Origin: Clitoria ternatea
Lineage: Eukaryota; Streptophyta; Magnoliopsida; Fabales; Fabaceae
DNA length: 64,000 bases
Assembly (NCBI GenBank): GCA_037962975.1
Contig: CM075674.1
Location: 43,600,501 to 43,664,500, forward strand
Direction of reading: 5' to 3'
Of this stretch, positions 21,680 through 34,536 are shown in pieces. The notes below the pieces were generated by a model. The model was not told the DNA's origin. It saw nothing but the letters and a program-made list of their open reading frames with translations, and did no database searches. Numbering within the stretch: the stretch's first letter is position 1; every line of letters begins with the position of its first letter. Both the position numbers and the translations under genes were made by a program.

Positions 21680-23238
21680 GCCTTGTCGATTTAGAACCTA
21701 GGGCGGATTTGCACATTGATCTGTCCAACCCATCAAAGCCTACACCGGATGGGAGTTCTAGGGACATCGTTTTGGGAGATTCTCCAGAAAAAGTCACCCA
21801 TATTAACGACAAGCTGGATACAGAAATGGAGCAGCGACTATTGATGCTCCTTCAGGAGTTCAAAGACCTCTTTGCTTGGACCGCAGCCGATATGCCTGGT
21901 ATTGATCCTGCTTTCTGTTGTCATAAATTGTCCGTCTACCCAGAGACGAGACCGGTTGCCCAAAAGAAGAGAAGATTGGGGCCGGAGAAGCAGAAAGCAG
22001 CTTGCCAACAAACCGAGGAATTATTGAAGGCCAGATTTATCAGGGAAATCCGTTATTCCTCTTGGCTCTCAAATGTAGTGATGGTCCACAAATCCAATGG
22101 CAAATGGAGAATGTGTATTGACTATATGGATCTCAACCGTTGCTGTCCAAAAGATCCTTATCCTCTTCCTAACATAGACCGGATGGTAGATGATTCCTCT
22201 GGTTATCAGTACCTGAGCTTCATGGATGCTTACTCAGGTTACAACCAAATTCCGATGTGCGAAGAGGATCAGGAGAAAACAACTTTTGTTAATGATCGTG
22301 GTGTCTTTTGCTACACAGTTATGCCCTTTGGCCTGAAAAATGCTGGGGCCACATACCAGCGTATGAGCAACAAGGTGTTTGAGGGCATGCACACCAAACT
22401 TGTCGAAGTATACATCGACGATATTATAGCCAAAACACCAGTTGGAGGTGATCATATTGACGACCTACGCCAAGTGTTTGCCCGTCTGAGAGAATTTAAC
22501 ATGAGGCTAAACCCATTAAAATGCACTTTTGCTGTCCCAGCTAGGAAGTTTTTGGGTTTCATGCTAACTCAACGCGGTATCGAAGCCAACCCAGGGAAGT
22601 GCCAGACGATTCTTGACATGCAGAGTCCAAAGAATCTGAGAGAAGTCCAATCCCTGAATGGCAAAGTAGCAGCCTTGGCTCGGTTCATGCCAAAGATGGC
22701 TCACAGGTCACTTCCTCTATACAAAGTGCTGAAAAAGTCCAAGAAATTCGAGTGGGGACAGGAACAAGAGCAAGCATTTCATGAGCTTAAAGAGGTTTTG
22801 TCCAAGCCTCCTATTCTAGCAAAACCTGACCCCGAAGACACACTCATCTTATACTTGGCCATTTCAGATGAAGCTTTGGGTGTTGCCTTAGTAAAAGAAA
22901 CTCCTGATAGACAGAGACCGGTCTACTTCACCAGCAAAACATTACAAGGTGCGGAGATCCGGTATCAAAAAATTAAAAAGGCAGCCCTCGCTGTTGTCTG
23001 GGCCTCTCGACGGTTACGACCGTACTTTCACGCCCATCCAATCTTGGTAAGAACGGACCTCCCACTCCGCTCTGTGTTAATCAAACCTGACCTCGCTGGT
23101 AGGATGATCAAGTGGTCCATTGAACTCTCAGAGTTTGATGTATCCTATGAACCTCGAGGCGCTATTAAAGCTCAGGTCTTGGCAGATTTTATTGTGGAGA
23201 TGACAGGGATTGATCCAGATACACCTTGCATCCATTGA
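21640..23238 (+). pseudogene. Reverse transcriptase and first RNase H (element B)
   Basis: RT blocks KWRMCIDYMDLNRCCPKD, FMDAYSGYNQI, MPFGLKNAG and YIDD (22411-22422) are all present, followed by thumb and the first RNase H-like segment. The frame closes at TGA 23236-23238, where element A reads TGG (W) just before the second RNase H. The ancestral ORF evidently continued. Confidence 0.88.
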
Positions 23239-23619
23239 ACCATCTATGTCGATGGTTCATCTAATCAAAAAGGCTCTGGAGCAGGTGTAGTCCTTGAAAG
23301 CGATGATGGAGTACACTTAGAGATCTCCCTTTGTTTTAATTTCAAAACTTCCAACAACCAAGCTGAATACGAAGCTTGTTTGGCCGGACTAAGAGCTGCA
23401 ATCGACATCGGAGCTTCTGAGGCGATGCTCTGCAGCGATTCACAACTCGTGATTTCGCAGATCTTGGGAGAATATCAAGCTCGTGAGCCTCAACTCCAAC
23501 TGTACTTAAACTGTGTCAAGGAGTTGAAAGATAGATTCTCAAAAATGGAATTCAAACATGTTCCACACGAAGAGAACACCAGAGCGGATATACTCTCCAG
23601 ATTAGCAAGCACCAAATGA
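23239..23619 (+). pseudogene. Second RNase H (element B)
   Basis: It continues directly after the TGA with TIYVDGSSNQKGSGAG, NNQAEYEA, CSDSQLV and NTRADILSRLA, the complete acidic set of a Tat-type additional RNase H. It ends at TGA 23617-23619 (CGA in element A). The linker from 23620 to 23910 holds two further stops, at 23761 (TAG) and about 23908 (TAA). Confidence 0.82.
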
Positions 23620-23910
23620 CCAGGTAGCACTACTACGCTGGTGCAAAGCACACTGACGTCGCCAAGCATTCCTCTTTTCCCTTCTCTAAATGCCATAATG
23701 ACTAACTCCCTTTACGGAGACACATGGATGGCCCCCTACATACGCTATTTGGCTGATGGGTAGTTACCTACAGATGAGAAGGAAAAGAAAAGGATTTGGA
23801 GAGAATTACCATACTTCACCATGATTGATGGTAATCTTTACAGAAGGGCACTCTCTGTGCCTTACTTGATTTGTCTCAAAGAGAACGAAGTGCAGGGCAT
23901 AATGGAGTAA

Positions 23911-24960
23911 GTGTATGAAGGACAGTGTGGACACCACGCCGGAGGAAGAAGTCTAATGAGAAAAATCCTCAGGGCGGGGTACTGGTGGCCCACGATGAAA
24001 CAAGACTCCATTGACTTCGTCAAGAAATGCGATGCCCGCCAGAAATTCTCTAACCTTCATCATACATCGGCTGAAGAACTCTTCACATCCGCTGTCCCAT
24101 GGCCGTTCTACCAATGGGGATTAGATATTTTGGGTCCTTTCCCAACTGCCCCTGGGGGTATCAAATATCTCATTGTAGGGGTCGATTATTTCACTAAGTG
24201 GATCGAAGCAGAGCCGGTGGTACATATTACTTCAGCCCGAACTCGTCGTTTTATGTATGAAAACATTATAACACGATTCGGAGTCCCAACACGGATTGTC
24301 ACAGACAATGGCACCCAATTCACGGACAGAAAATTTACAGATTTGCTAGAAGGGTTAGGAATAACCCAAATATTTTCTTTCGTCAAACATCCCCAAACAA
24401 ACGGCCAAGCTGAAGTGGCCAACAGAGAGGTGCTCAAAGGACTAAAGAAACGTCTTGGTGATGCCAAGGGCGGATGGACAGACCAATTGTGCCATGTCCT
24501 TTGGGCATATCGAACTACACCTCATTCTTCCACCAATGAATCCCCATATCGCCTAACATATGGGGTGGAGGCAATGATACCCGTGGAGCTGCAAATCGCT
24601 TCTACCAGGGTTAAATACTTCTCTGAGGAGGACAATAACGCTAATTTAGCATCAGAAATGGATGTTATACAAGAACTCAGAGAAAACGCGTTCATCAGAG
24701 ATCAGGCCATCAAAGCCAAAGTAGCTCTTCGATACAACAAACAAGTCCAATCAAGGACTTTCAACATTGGAGATTTGGTTTTGAGGAAAGCAAGTATAGG
24801 GAACAAATTCGCTCATCAAGGCAAACTAGCCCCAAACTGGGAGGGCCCGTACAGAGTATCTGAGATTGCTGGCAAAGGCTCTTACCGCCTTGAGAACCTT
24901 GATGGCACTCCAATTCGAAATAAATGGAACACCCAGAACTTGCGCATCTATTACAGCTAG
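23911..24960 (+). pseudogene. Integrase (element B)
   Basis: Nearly the whole integrase in one open frame: zinc finger (GHHAGG ... CDARQKF; the third finger ligand is followed by R where A has a C, so the HHCC finger is damaged), core Asp in LDILGPF, second Asp in VTDNGTQF, Glu in GQAEVANRE, then a GPYRVSEI C-terminal module. It ends at TAG 24958-24960. The core D-D-E is intact, unlike in element A. Confidence 0.87.
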
Positions 24961-27011
24961 CTGCTGGAGCGATACATACTCTCCTATCCTCATTTGAGAC
25001 TTATCACTGGAGAAATTATAATCCTAGCTATGCTTTCATTATAATTCTTATTTTTGTTTAATAAGAATCTCATACAACAACTTAACTCTTTCGAGTTTTT
25101 CTTATGCTGTGATTTTCAGTTTATCCGGCGTACAAAAACATGTTCAGGACGGATGATCTCAACTACCCATTCTGTAGTTGACGATGTAACTCCTCGAATA
25201 TGTGCAGCGTACAAGAGCATACTCAGGACGGATGATCTCAACTACCCATTCTGTAGTTGACGATGTAACTCCTCGAGTAAGTGCGAGAAATTGAAGGCCT
25301 GGATTGTAGAATTAAACCGAACTCTGGGTACGGTTAGTAAGTTTGGCTGAACACCGGTGAAGACCTGGGTTGTAGGATCAAACCAAACCTCAGGAAATGG
25401 GTTGTAGGATTGTACCGAACCCCATTCCAAGAACGGTAAGAGGGTAAAACCCAACACCGTATTGAAGGCTTGGGCGTAGTAAGCTGGTTCTTCTTCAAGA
25501 CCACGCTGAACCCCGAGTAACGGGCGCAGTAGGTTCAGGATTAGCCCTGATCTGAACCCCGTATTGAAGGCCTGGACTGTAGGATTAAACCGAACTCTGG
25601 GTACGGTTAGTAAGTTCGGCTGAACACCGGTGAAGACCTGGGTTGTAGGATCAAACCGAACCTCAGGAAATGGGTTGTAGGATTGTACCGAACCCCATTC
25701 CAAGAACGGTGAGAGGGTAAAACCCAACACCGTATTGAAGGCTTGGGTGTAGTAAGCTGGTTCTTCTTCAAGACCACGCTGAACCCTGAGTAACGGGCGC
25801 AGTAGGTTCAGGATTAGCCCTGATCTGAACCCCGTGTTGAAGCCTCGGATTGTAGGATTAAACCAAACCCCGAGTACGACTAGTAAGTCTGGCCAAACGT
25901 CTGTGAAGAATCGTCATTGAGTAAAACCAAAGACAGAATAAAGAACGGTTAGTAGGATCAAACCGAATGCCAGATACGACATGGGCTATAGGATCAAAAC
26001 CGAACCCCGATCAGAATTTTGGATCGTAGGATCAAACCAAAATCCAAACACAACAAGTAAGTTATTCTGAACTCCGGATTGACATTCTCTTTTGAAGTCC
26101 CTTATTTGTGAACTTCATGATTTCAAAGTCCGGATCATCAATTCTCCAGTCGGCATTATTTATTCGAAGCCCGACTCATGAATTACGACTCAAGAATAAT
26201 TCATTCGGGTACACCCCTATCCGAATCATATTCAGCCGGTGGAATCTTACCCTAGAATATCACTTCCGAATATGTCTCTCGGATATTTTCATCCAAAAAA
26301 TTTCATTCGAAAATCCTCACTTAGAAGAACTTCCACTCGGAAGTTTCACTCGGAATTTGTTCAGTTAAATATTCGCTCAGAACTAATCACCCAACAATAC
26401 TGGGGGACAGTATCGACAGCTTAATGAATATTTCTAAGAATGAACTCTCAGTGAAACGTTGTCACAATCATTTCCCCTCGAGATTAACATTGCAAGCCGT
26501 TCTCATGACAATAGCATGTTTCCTCACAACGGCGGTCCCTACTATAATACTTACAACCAAAAGGCCTAATATTCAAGGAGCAAGGCACACTTTTTACCAG
26601 GCTTGTATACCAAACGTGTGATCCTAGAAAAAGACTTCATCACACCAAATTATCCATGTTTGACAAAAGATACTCTATCTTTTCTGTTAAACCAAGCCTT
26701 TAATTATCAAAGTACCCGTACATGAGAACGATAGTTGTATGTCCCTATCCGTTCTTCATCCCGCATGTTCAAATCCGGAGTGAAAGTTATATATGTTAAC
26801 ATCCGTTCTTCACTTTACATATTTAAATCCGAAATGATTCATTACACATGCAACCCTTCTATCGAAGCTATTCTCAGCTAACAAACATATAAAGGCAAAT
26901 TGTTCTTTTATTGATCAAATGCTAAATTACAAGAAGGAAGTCATACAGTAATTCGGAGCTGATCCCGAAACACAGCATATTTAATCAATAAAGACTAAGA
27001 CAAGGAGGACA
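24961..27011. repeat. Repeat-rich spacer of element B
   Basis: The mirror image of 9834-11925. The 78-bp units lie near 25130-25280. The 273-bp tandem units and short GTAGGATCAAACCGAAC-type motifs run from about 25290 to 26060. No gene is supported. Confidence 0.75.
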
Positions 27012-29623
27012 CTATTTCTTTTGGCTCGTCTCTCCGTCCTCTCCTTTGCCTTTACCTTTACCTCCGGCCTTGCTTCCCCCATCACCAGTAGCCTTGTTTT
27101 CATTAGCGCCAGAGCTTGTTCCTTCGCTTTTAAGCTTCAGGAGAGAAGGTCCCATTGACTGACCTTCAGGTAGAGGAGCAAACTCGTAAGGGGTGTTAGG
27201 CGGATCCTCCTGACGGTCATTAACAATGGCCACCAGTTTTCCTTGGTGAAACTCATAGAACGGATCGATACCGTTCAGATTGAGTTCCACTTTAGGATTC
27301 TGGTATTGAATTTGACGAACAGCCAGTCCGAAGGATTCCTTGACTGCTTGGTCACAGATATCTACAGCCTCATCCAAATCCGTCTTCAAAGTTTTGATTT
27401 TGTCAGACGAACCCGCCAACTTTAAAAGCAACTCCTTTTCCTTACGCGACCAGTCTTTTGCTCCTTAAGAGTAAACGACCTTAGCCTCCTTCAATTCTTT
27501 TGCTAATTTGGCCGAGTGTTCTTTCTCTGTACAAAGGCTGGCATGGAGGTCGGAATTGGTTTTCTTCTGATCAAGTATCTGGACCTCCAACTCCTTAGCA
27601 AGATGTTTCAGACTGGCAATCTCCTCATCCTTTTTATACCCTTCCTCTTTGGAAGCCTCTAATTTATTCTCCAGTCAGAGGATGCTTGCCTTATCCCTAG
27701 CTGCAGCAACGCTAAGGTCATTAACTTTGCCTACTAATTTACTGAGCCGTTCGTTGTCCTCCGACAGTCTCTGAACCGACTTTAGGAGACCGGACAGTTC
27801 TGCTAACTGCCACTGTCCGGCGTCACAAGCTTTTGTTACTTCATCAGGCTCTAAAGTCTTCAGCTGGTACGGAGAATCAGGGATGCTTTGAGGCACGGGA
27901 CCCACATACACTAGGTGTGGGGCAAGATTGGAATTCCCTGGGGGAGGACAGGAAACCTTAGGCGCAAAGTAAGCAGTTATTGGTTTGGCAACCGACGTAG
28001 GAACACTGCTCGGGGCATCCGGTGTGACCTTCTCTACCGCCTTACCCTTGGAAACCTCTGCATCAACTGCCCCTTCAGAAATCTTTTATTTTTTGGGAGA
28101 GGGTTGAGATTCGGTTTTCTTGGAAGGGTCATGTTTTGCTTTCTTCCTTTTCTCACCAACCTTTTTTCCCTCAATGTTGGAGGTCGGTATTATCAGATCC
28201 GCCCTCCAACAAAGGAACATCGTCACCAGCAGACGAGGTGAGTATGATGGTCTCAACAGTGGCCTTCTTGGAATTCCGCTTTGCTTGAATGTTGTTTTCA
28301 GCCGCCACGGATTTCCCTCCAGCCTTGAGGCCTTTCAACTTCTCCATCTCTGGCGAATCAGATTCAATTTCAACTGCATAATCAGAAAAAAGAACCGTCA
28401 GAAACAAAAGATTTTGAGTTATTAAGAAAGAAGAACATGTAAAATGATAGGAAATTACGCAAATATTCCTCGCAGGTGGTCTTTGACCCAAGCAAACGCC
28501 TGCAAGAAAAGAACTTATGCGAGGCGGTGTACGATTGAAGAGCAGAAAGAACGAAAACCGATATTGGTGTTAACTCGTCCTCATCAGTATAGTAAGCCTA
28601 GGACGTCAACAAGAAATGTTCATGTGTCCAGGACACGGGGAACTCTTCAATCCCGTCTTTATTCAACCAAAAAATTGGTTCATCAGGCTTCACATGAATC
28701 CTGGTAAAATAAGACTTGAAGGAATGTCCATCAACTTTGGCAGAGTCAGTGTAGGATTCAAAGTTGATGATCTTGGAGAGAGTCCGGAGGGTTATTAGAC
28801 TTACTCCTCCCTTCTCCCTATTAGCACGACGGACCACCTGCGTGAAGTAAAAGAGCATGGCCACTGTCGGTGTAAAATTAAAGTGCTCCCCAAGCACTTC
28901 AAGAGAACGAATCAAACCCCATCCGTTTGGGTGAAGCTGTGAGGGAGCGTAATCTAAGAACCTCAGAACAGCCATTTGGAATTTGCTGAGCGGGAAGCGT
29001 ACACCTAAGTTCAGGAATAAGAAGTCATATATATATATTGACCTCTCATCCGGTGTATGACAGATCCGTTGTGATGGCAAGGGAGCCAACACCATGAAAC
29101 GCTCCTTGTACTTTTCTTTTTTGAAAACGGTGAAGCGAGGCTTCAACCTTGCTCCATCCTCCCGAGCATGTATGGACACCGTATCACGAAATTCGTCAGC
29201 AACCCAGCTATATGGGTGTTTCTGCTGGAACTTTACCCAGTCAATCTGATGTGTAACTACATTACACAACCCAAAAGCTGTCTTCATGATATATTTTTGA
29301 GAAGATGCTCCACCACTAGAGGTGCCTTCTTCAGACATCTTCTTTACGGCTAACTTAAACGCCTTAACACTGCGATAAAAGCTAACATCATCAGAGAGGT
29401 ACAAATCAGCGCTCCCCTCACTCTCGCTAGTAGAGGATTCTGAAGAGGGTATTATCACCCTTCGCCTCGAATAGGGTGATGCCTCCCTCTCTGAATGAAG
29501 TGGATTCGAGTGGACGATCACAGGGATCCTTCCACCACGACTAAAGAAGGTCCGAGACAACACTCTACCTCTCTTTCCCCTACGGCCAACATATCTCGAG
29601 CTAGCAAAGTCTCTCCCAGACAT
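27012..29623 (-). pseudogene. Antisense gene 2 of Tat element B (aORF2)
   Basis: Orthologous copy of 7228-9833. Exon 1 is 29623-28459, the intron 28458-28374 (85 bp) and exon 2 28373-27012. Exon 1 is open from the ATG (MSGRDFASSRYVG) for 341 codons through the PF04195-like core, which confirms the start and that the stops in element A are late damage. Here the stops are C-to-T type: TAG at 28598-28600, TAA near 28086, TGA near 27676 and TAA near 27464. The C-terminal blocks DPFYEFH and LPEGQSMGP are intact. Confidence 0.78.
28374..28458 (-). other. Predicted intron of aORF2 (element B)
   Basis: GT-AG on minus, same protein position as in element A and in aORF1. Its length differs slightly from the A copy (85 versus 83 bp). 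Confidence 0.65.
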
Positions 29624-31184
29624 TTCGAAAAACTAGAAGAAAAACGAGAAGACGAAAGAGAGGTTACCTAAGAATGAAGAGAAGTGGTGAATCAAATCTC
29701 GCACAAGCAAACACGAATCTCTTCTCGAAATTTTTACAGAGTTTCTTCAGGTAAGCAAACACTGAGTAACTTCTGAATCTATTAAATTCTACTCTTATAA
29801 GGAGTTGAAGGTTATGTCGTTTACAACCAAACGACACTTTTAAACGACACTTTTTTCGTAGACACAAGGTTGTCGTTTCGAACATTGAGGCGCGAAATCA
29901 GCGTCAATTCGTCAAAAGGGCCTCTCAAATGGGTCTCAAAATTTAAATTTCAGGCCCATTAAGCCCCTCAGTGATGGTTATAAAGACGTGCGCATTTAAA
30001 GTAATAATGGCTTGCCCACGTGATTTAAGGCATTAAATGTCCAATCATGAGAAATATTGCAACTGTTTCCCGAATACCAAGGGTTGCAAGTTTCAATAAC
30101 TTCTGGGATTCCCACACAAAAGAACTTTTTGTACGGATCCGTCCTAAGAAGATCTACGATAACAGAACTTCATCCCAAGCACGGATATTTATGCAACCAC
30201 GTAACGACTTTTTACAAACGACGAATATCATCCGCTATTCAAAATCATTACAGACGATGTAGCTTATATGAGTCACTTTACTAATCCCTCACACAAGCCA
30301 GGGGACAAACAAAGTGATGACCCTGAATACCGGATTTGATAGTGAAATTGAAAACTCAATTCCATACCCTAAAGATCAAAGTGTAGTTTTCCAGGACGGA
30401 TGATCTCAATCACCTGATCTGTGACTTGACGATGTAACTCCTGGTACAGTGTACTTCTCCAGGATGGATGATCTCAATCACCTGATCTGTGACTTGACGA
30501 TGTAACTCCTGGCATGGTGTACTTCCCAGAACGGATAATCTCAATCACCCAATCTGTGATTTAATGATATTACTCCTGTGATCTTGAAGGCTTAATCCGT
30601 GCTCTTATGATTGAGAGATATTTCTCCAGGACGGATACTCCCTATCACTTGATCTGTGATTTTATGTATCAACTCCTGGCCTGAACAAATTCTCATCATT
30701 ATCCCTACGATGGAAAACACAACCATCATCTTTGCAGTTCCCAAATCTCAGAACGATACTCTCACATTGAACAACAGATTGAGTATGTGAACCTCCTTGT
30801 GAGAGTAACACTAATTAATACTAGTCATCCGTCCTAACACACCGCTTCTGTGAACAACGGATTGACCACTTTTCTCCCCAAAAGAACTAAGGATGACGCC
30901 CTACAACAGGTATCTATTCCTTAACACGCTTGTACTTGGGGATAGTATTCATGTATATGTCTTTCTATTACCTAATTTTCGGAGGTAATCATTTCGATTC
31001 GACCTCAACGGTTAGTCATACAGAACGGACTATCAGGCATTGAGACAATATATACATCCAAGACAAATATCCGAATAGAATTTCATTCATTCATAAAGAA
31101 GGAAAAGAAAAAGCAAATTACATGTAACTGTTCAAAACCGGAGTTGATCCCGGTACACAACTTTACATATAAACAAAAACAAGA
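29624..31184. repeat. Inter-gene spacer of element B
   Basis: Mirror of 5667-7227. It holds the aORF2 promoter region (TATA-like near 29795 on minus) and the 67-68-bp repeats (about 30375-30560). No coding sequence seen. Confidence 0.65.
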
Positions 31185-33551
31185 CTATGGAGGGGGAATT
31201 TGCTCTTCAGTCTCTTTCTGTGCTTCCCCTGCTCCAAGCTCTTGTGTCCCTTCCTTCGGGATTTCCTCAAGAGTCTTCCCCTCGGGAGCCTCAGTACCTT
31301 CTACAGATGAAGCAACCTCAGACGTAGGAAAGACGAAGTCAGGTCCCATACTCTGACCCTCAGGAAGGGGAGGCAAACCGTACAAGGACTTCGGAGGATC
31401 TTCATGTCGACCATCAACCACTGTGACTAACCTTCCTCCATGGAATTCGTAGAACGGATCCATACCATAGAGGCTAAGTTTCGCAGTGGGGTTGCGGTAG
31501 AAAACTTGGCGTATAGCCAGGCCGAAGGATTCTTCAACCGCCTGAGTGTATATATCGATAGCTTCCTGCTTCTCAGTTTTTGCTACAGTCAATTCTTCCC
31601 GCAACCTCGATAGTTCCCTACTCGATCCTCCAGATTCCGTGCTCCCAGTCTTCAGTCCCTCGATCTCAAGGAGGAACTTCTTCTCCTTTTGGGACCACTC
31701 CTCGGCTTGCTTAAAATAATCCTCCGCAGCAGCTTTGCTTTTGTCTTCAAGATCAGCTTGTTTAGCTTGACTGCTATGGAGTTCCTCTTGAGATTTACTA
31801 AACGTCTCCTCCTTCTCTGCCAATTTACCTTCCAAGTCTTTAAGCATAGTTTTGAGCTTGAGATTTTCTTTGTTTATAATATCTGCAAACTCTTTAGACT
31901 TGGCAAGGTGATCTTCAGCCAATTTTAGGGCAGCTTTATCCTTCTCTGTCGAGAGGTTGAGTTGTTCTAATTTATCACTCAGCTCATCAACCTTGTCAAC
32001 GTCTTCAGCTAACAAACTGAATGAATGAAGCATCCCAGTCAGTTCTGCTAACTGCCATTTTCCGGCCTCATATGCCTCCTTGATCTCTTTAGTTTTAAGC
32101 GTGGGTCGGAGTTCATACAGCGGTTGAGGAAGAATCGCTGGAGTTGCTCCCCGATATGAGAGGAAAGGGGTAAGGAACGAAGTTGTTGGGTAGGAGATCA
32201 GACTAGATCCAGAAACCCCGGCAGGAATCCCCTTATGGTGCCCGGAAGAAACATCAGCTGCATCTGAGGTCTCTACAGCCTTACCTTCTAAAACTCTTCC
32301 CCTTTTTGAGCTCCCCGAAGGTTTATGTTTCTTCGACGGTCCTTTGGAAGAATCATTCTTGATCTTTCTCCTCCTCTCGGTTATTTGGGGCTGACTAGTA
32401 GTTGCGCCAACACCAGCCGAGCCGCCCTCGACCAGCGGAATCTCGCCTTCCACATCCGATGTCAGAATAATCAATTCAGGACGATCCTTTACAGAAGTCT
32501 TAGCCTAAATTTCATTCTCGCGAGCTACGGATTTACCTGCCGCTTTAAACCCCTTCAGCTTATTCATCTTCGGAGATTCCTGTTCTATTTCACCTGCATG
32601 CACAAACACAAGATATTAGCAACTACGAAATATTTTACACATTTAACAAAGGAGAAAAGGAGAAATAAAATGAGAATTACGAAGATATTCATCCCGGACT
32701 CCGCTTGAACTACTTAAAAGACGCCTACACGAGAATACTTTAGAGCGTGTAGTGTGCGCTTCAAGTGCGAACAACACTTTCGACGATTCAGGGGATAGCT
32801 CGGATTGATCAACATAATATGCTTGGGAGTTTAAAAGAAAATGCTTATGAGTCCAGCTCAGAGGAAATTTATTAAGACCCTCTTCATCCCTCCAAAAAAC
32901 AGGTTTCTTCTTCCTAACAGATATCCGGGTAAAGTAGGATTTGAACGATTTTCCATCAACCTTAGCCGAATCGGTGTAGGATTCGAAGTTCACAAAGAAA
33001 CATAAGGTCTGGAGTGTCACTAAACCAACACCACCCTGCTTGTTAGCCCTCCGAACTACTTGGGTGTAGTAGAACAGCATCGCTACAGTAGGCGTAAAGT
33101 TGAAATAATCGCCCAGCACCTCCAGAGCACGGATGAGGCCCCAACCGTTAGGATGAAGTTGAGAGGGTGCGCAATTTAAGAACCTCAACACACCCATTTA
33201 GAGCTCGGATAGAGGAAAACGAACTCCAAGGTAGTGGAATACGAAATCATGCATGTACACAGAACGGTCATTTGGCATTGCGTGGCATATCCGTTCTGTA
33301 GGAAGAGGTGCAAACACCCTGAACCACTTTTTCATTTCTTCCTCTGCATGAAGTGTGAACCTTGGTTGAATTTGAGATCCATCCTTATTTGCATGACGAG
33401 GGGCCAAGTTCTTAAACTCACCAGCCACCCAGCAGAAAGGCCACTTAGCCTGAAGTTCCTCCCAGTTCAGCCTAGAGACAGCAACGCTGTAGAGGCCTTC
33501 TGCTGTCTGCAGAACGGCTTGATCTCCAGAAATTCCTTCCCCGATCACCAT
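31185..33551 (-). pseudogene. Antisense gene 1 of Tat element B (aORF1)
   Basis: Orthologous copy of 3300-5666. Exon 1 is 33551-32681, the intron 32680-32594 (87 bp) and exon 2 32593-31185. Exon 1 holds RFPLSEL then TAG at 33198-33200, where element A has CAA before MGVLRFL. The second half of exon 1 is open through APSQLHPNGWGLIRALE. Exon 2 has one TAG near 32505 and is then open for 429 codons with the coiled coil and conserved C-terminus. The upstream N-terminal remnant carries the same TGA and frameshift as element A. Confidence 0.72.
32594..32680 (-). other. Predicted intron of aORF1 (element B)
   Basis: 87 bp, GT-AG on minus, identical in length and position to 4171-4257. Confidence 0.65.
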
Positions 33552-34536
33552 TTGAGTCGCCTAAACAAAATCTTTGCTCTACGATAAAAAGTCACACCGT
33601 CAGAAGGGTAACAATCATTACTCACCTCACTATCTGAAGAGCAACTACAATCAGAGGACGACTCTGAAGAAGGAATAATCACTCTTCACTGTGAGCAAGA
33701 TTCCCTTTCTGAGCGACGTGACTCAGTCACTAGAAGAATCACATGGATTCTTCCCCCCATGATAGTTAGGGTTGCGGGAAGCTATTCTCCCCCTCTTAAA
33801 AATACATTTATTATGAGCAAAGAACAGAATAAAAGGAAACAAATGAAGTAACAGAGGAGGAGAGAATGGTTACCTCAGAAAATAAGGAGGATGAAGGCAA
33901 GAAAAGTTTCACGAAACAGGCAACGAGCATCCTTACGAAATTTTTGCAGAGTTTTGTTGAGGTAGCTGAAACAAGCGGTTCCCAAAATCCACTAAGTCTT
34001 CCTTTTATAGGAAACGAAAGGTTTCGATCACCAACTCTTAAGGTTGTGTCGTTCAAGATTAAACGCATTGGTCTACAAAACAAACAGCACAGACGTTTCA
34101 AATCTACGGGCGCCAAAACGACGTTAATTCACTAAAGGGCCTCCTTATTGGGCTCAGAGGCCTTAAAAATTAGGCCTATTAAACCCAAATGACGGTTACT
34201 AAAACTTACGCTTTATGCGCAATAACTACTCGTATACATGATTAAAGACATTTGGTGACTAATCATGCGACGCAATTTGTGCTTTACAGCCGTTACTCGA
34301 ATTTCAAAAAGGTTTCAATTTCTAAAAACTTTCGGCATTCCCATGGTGGGGATCTTTGTCTGAATCTGTTGTAGCAATATCAAGACGACGGATTTCTCAT
34401 CCGCAGTACGGTTAATACTGAACAACAAACATGTAGAAAATATTTTGTACATAGGTATACCAGCATCCAGACCTCTCGTAGGATGAGTAGCTTATGTGAA
34501 CAACTACATAGTCCCTCACACAAGCTAGGGGACATA

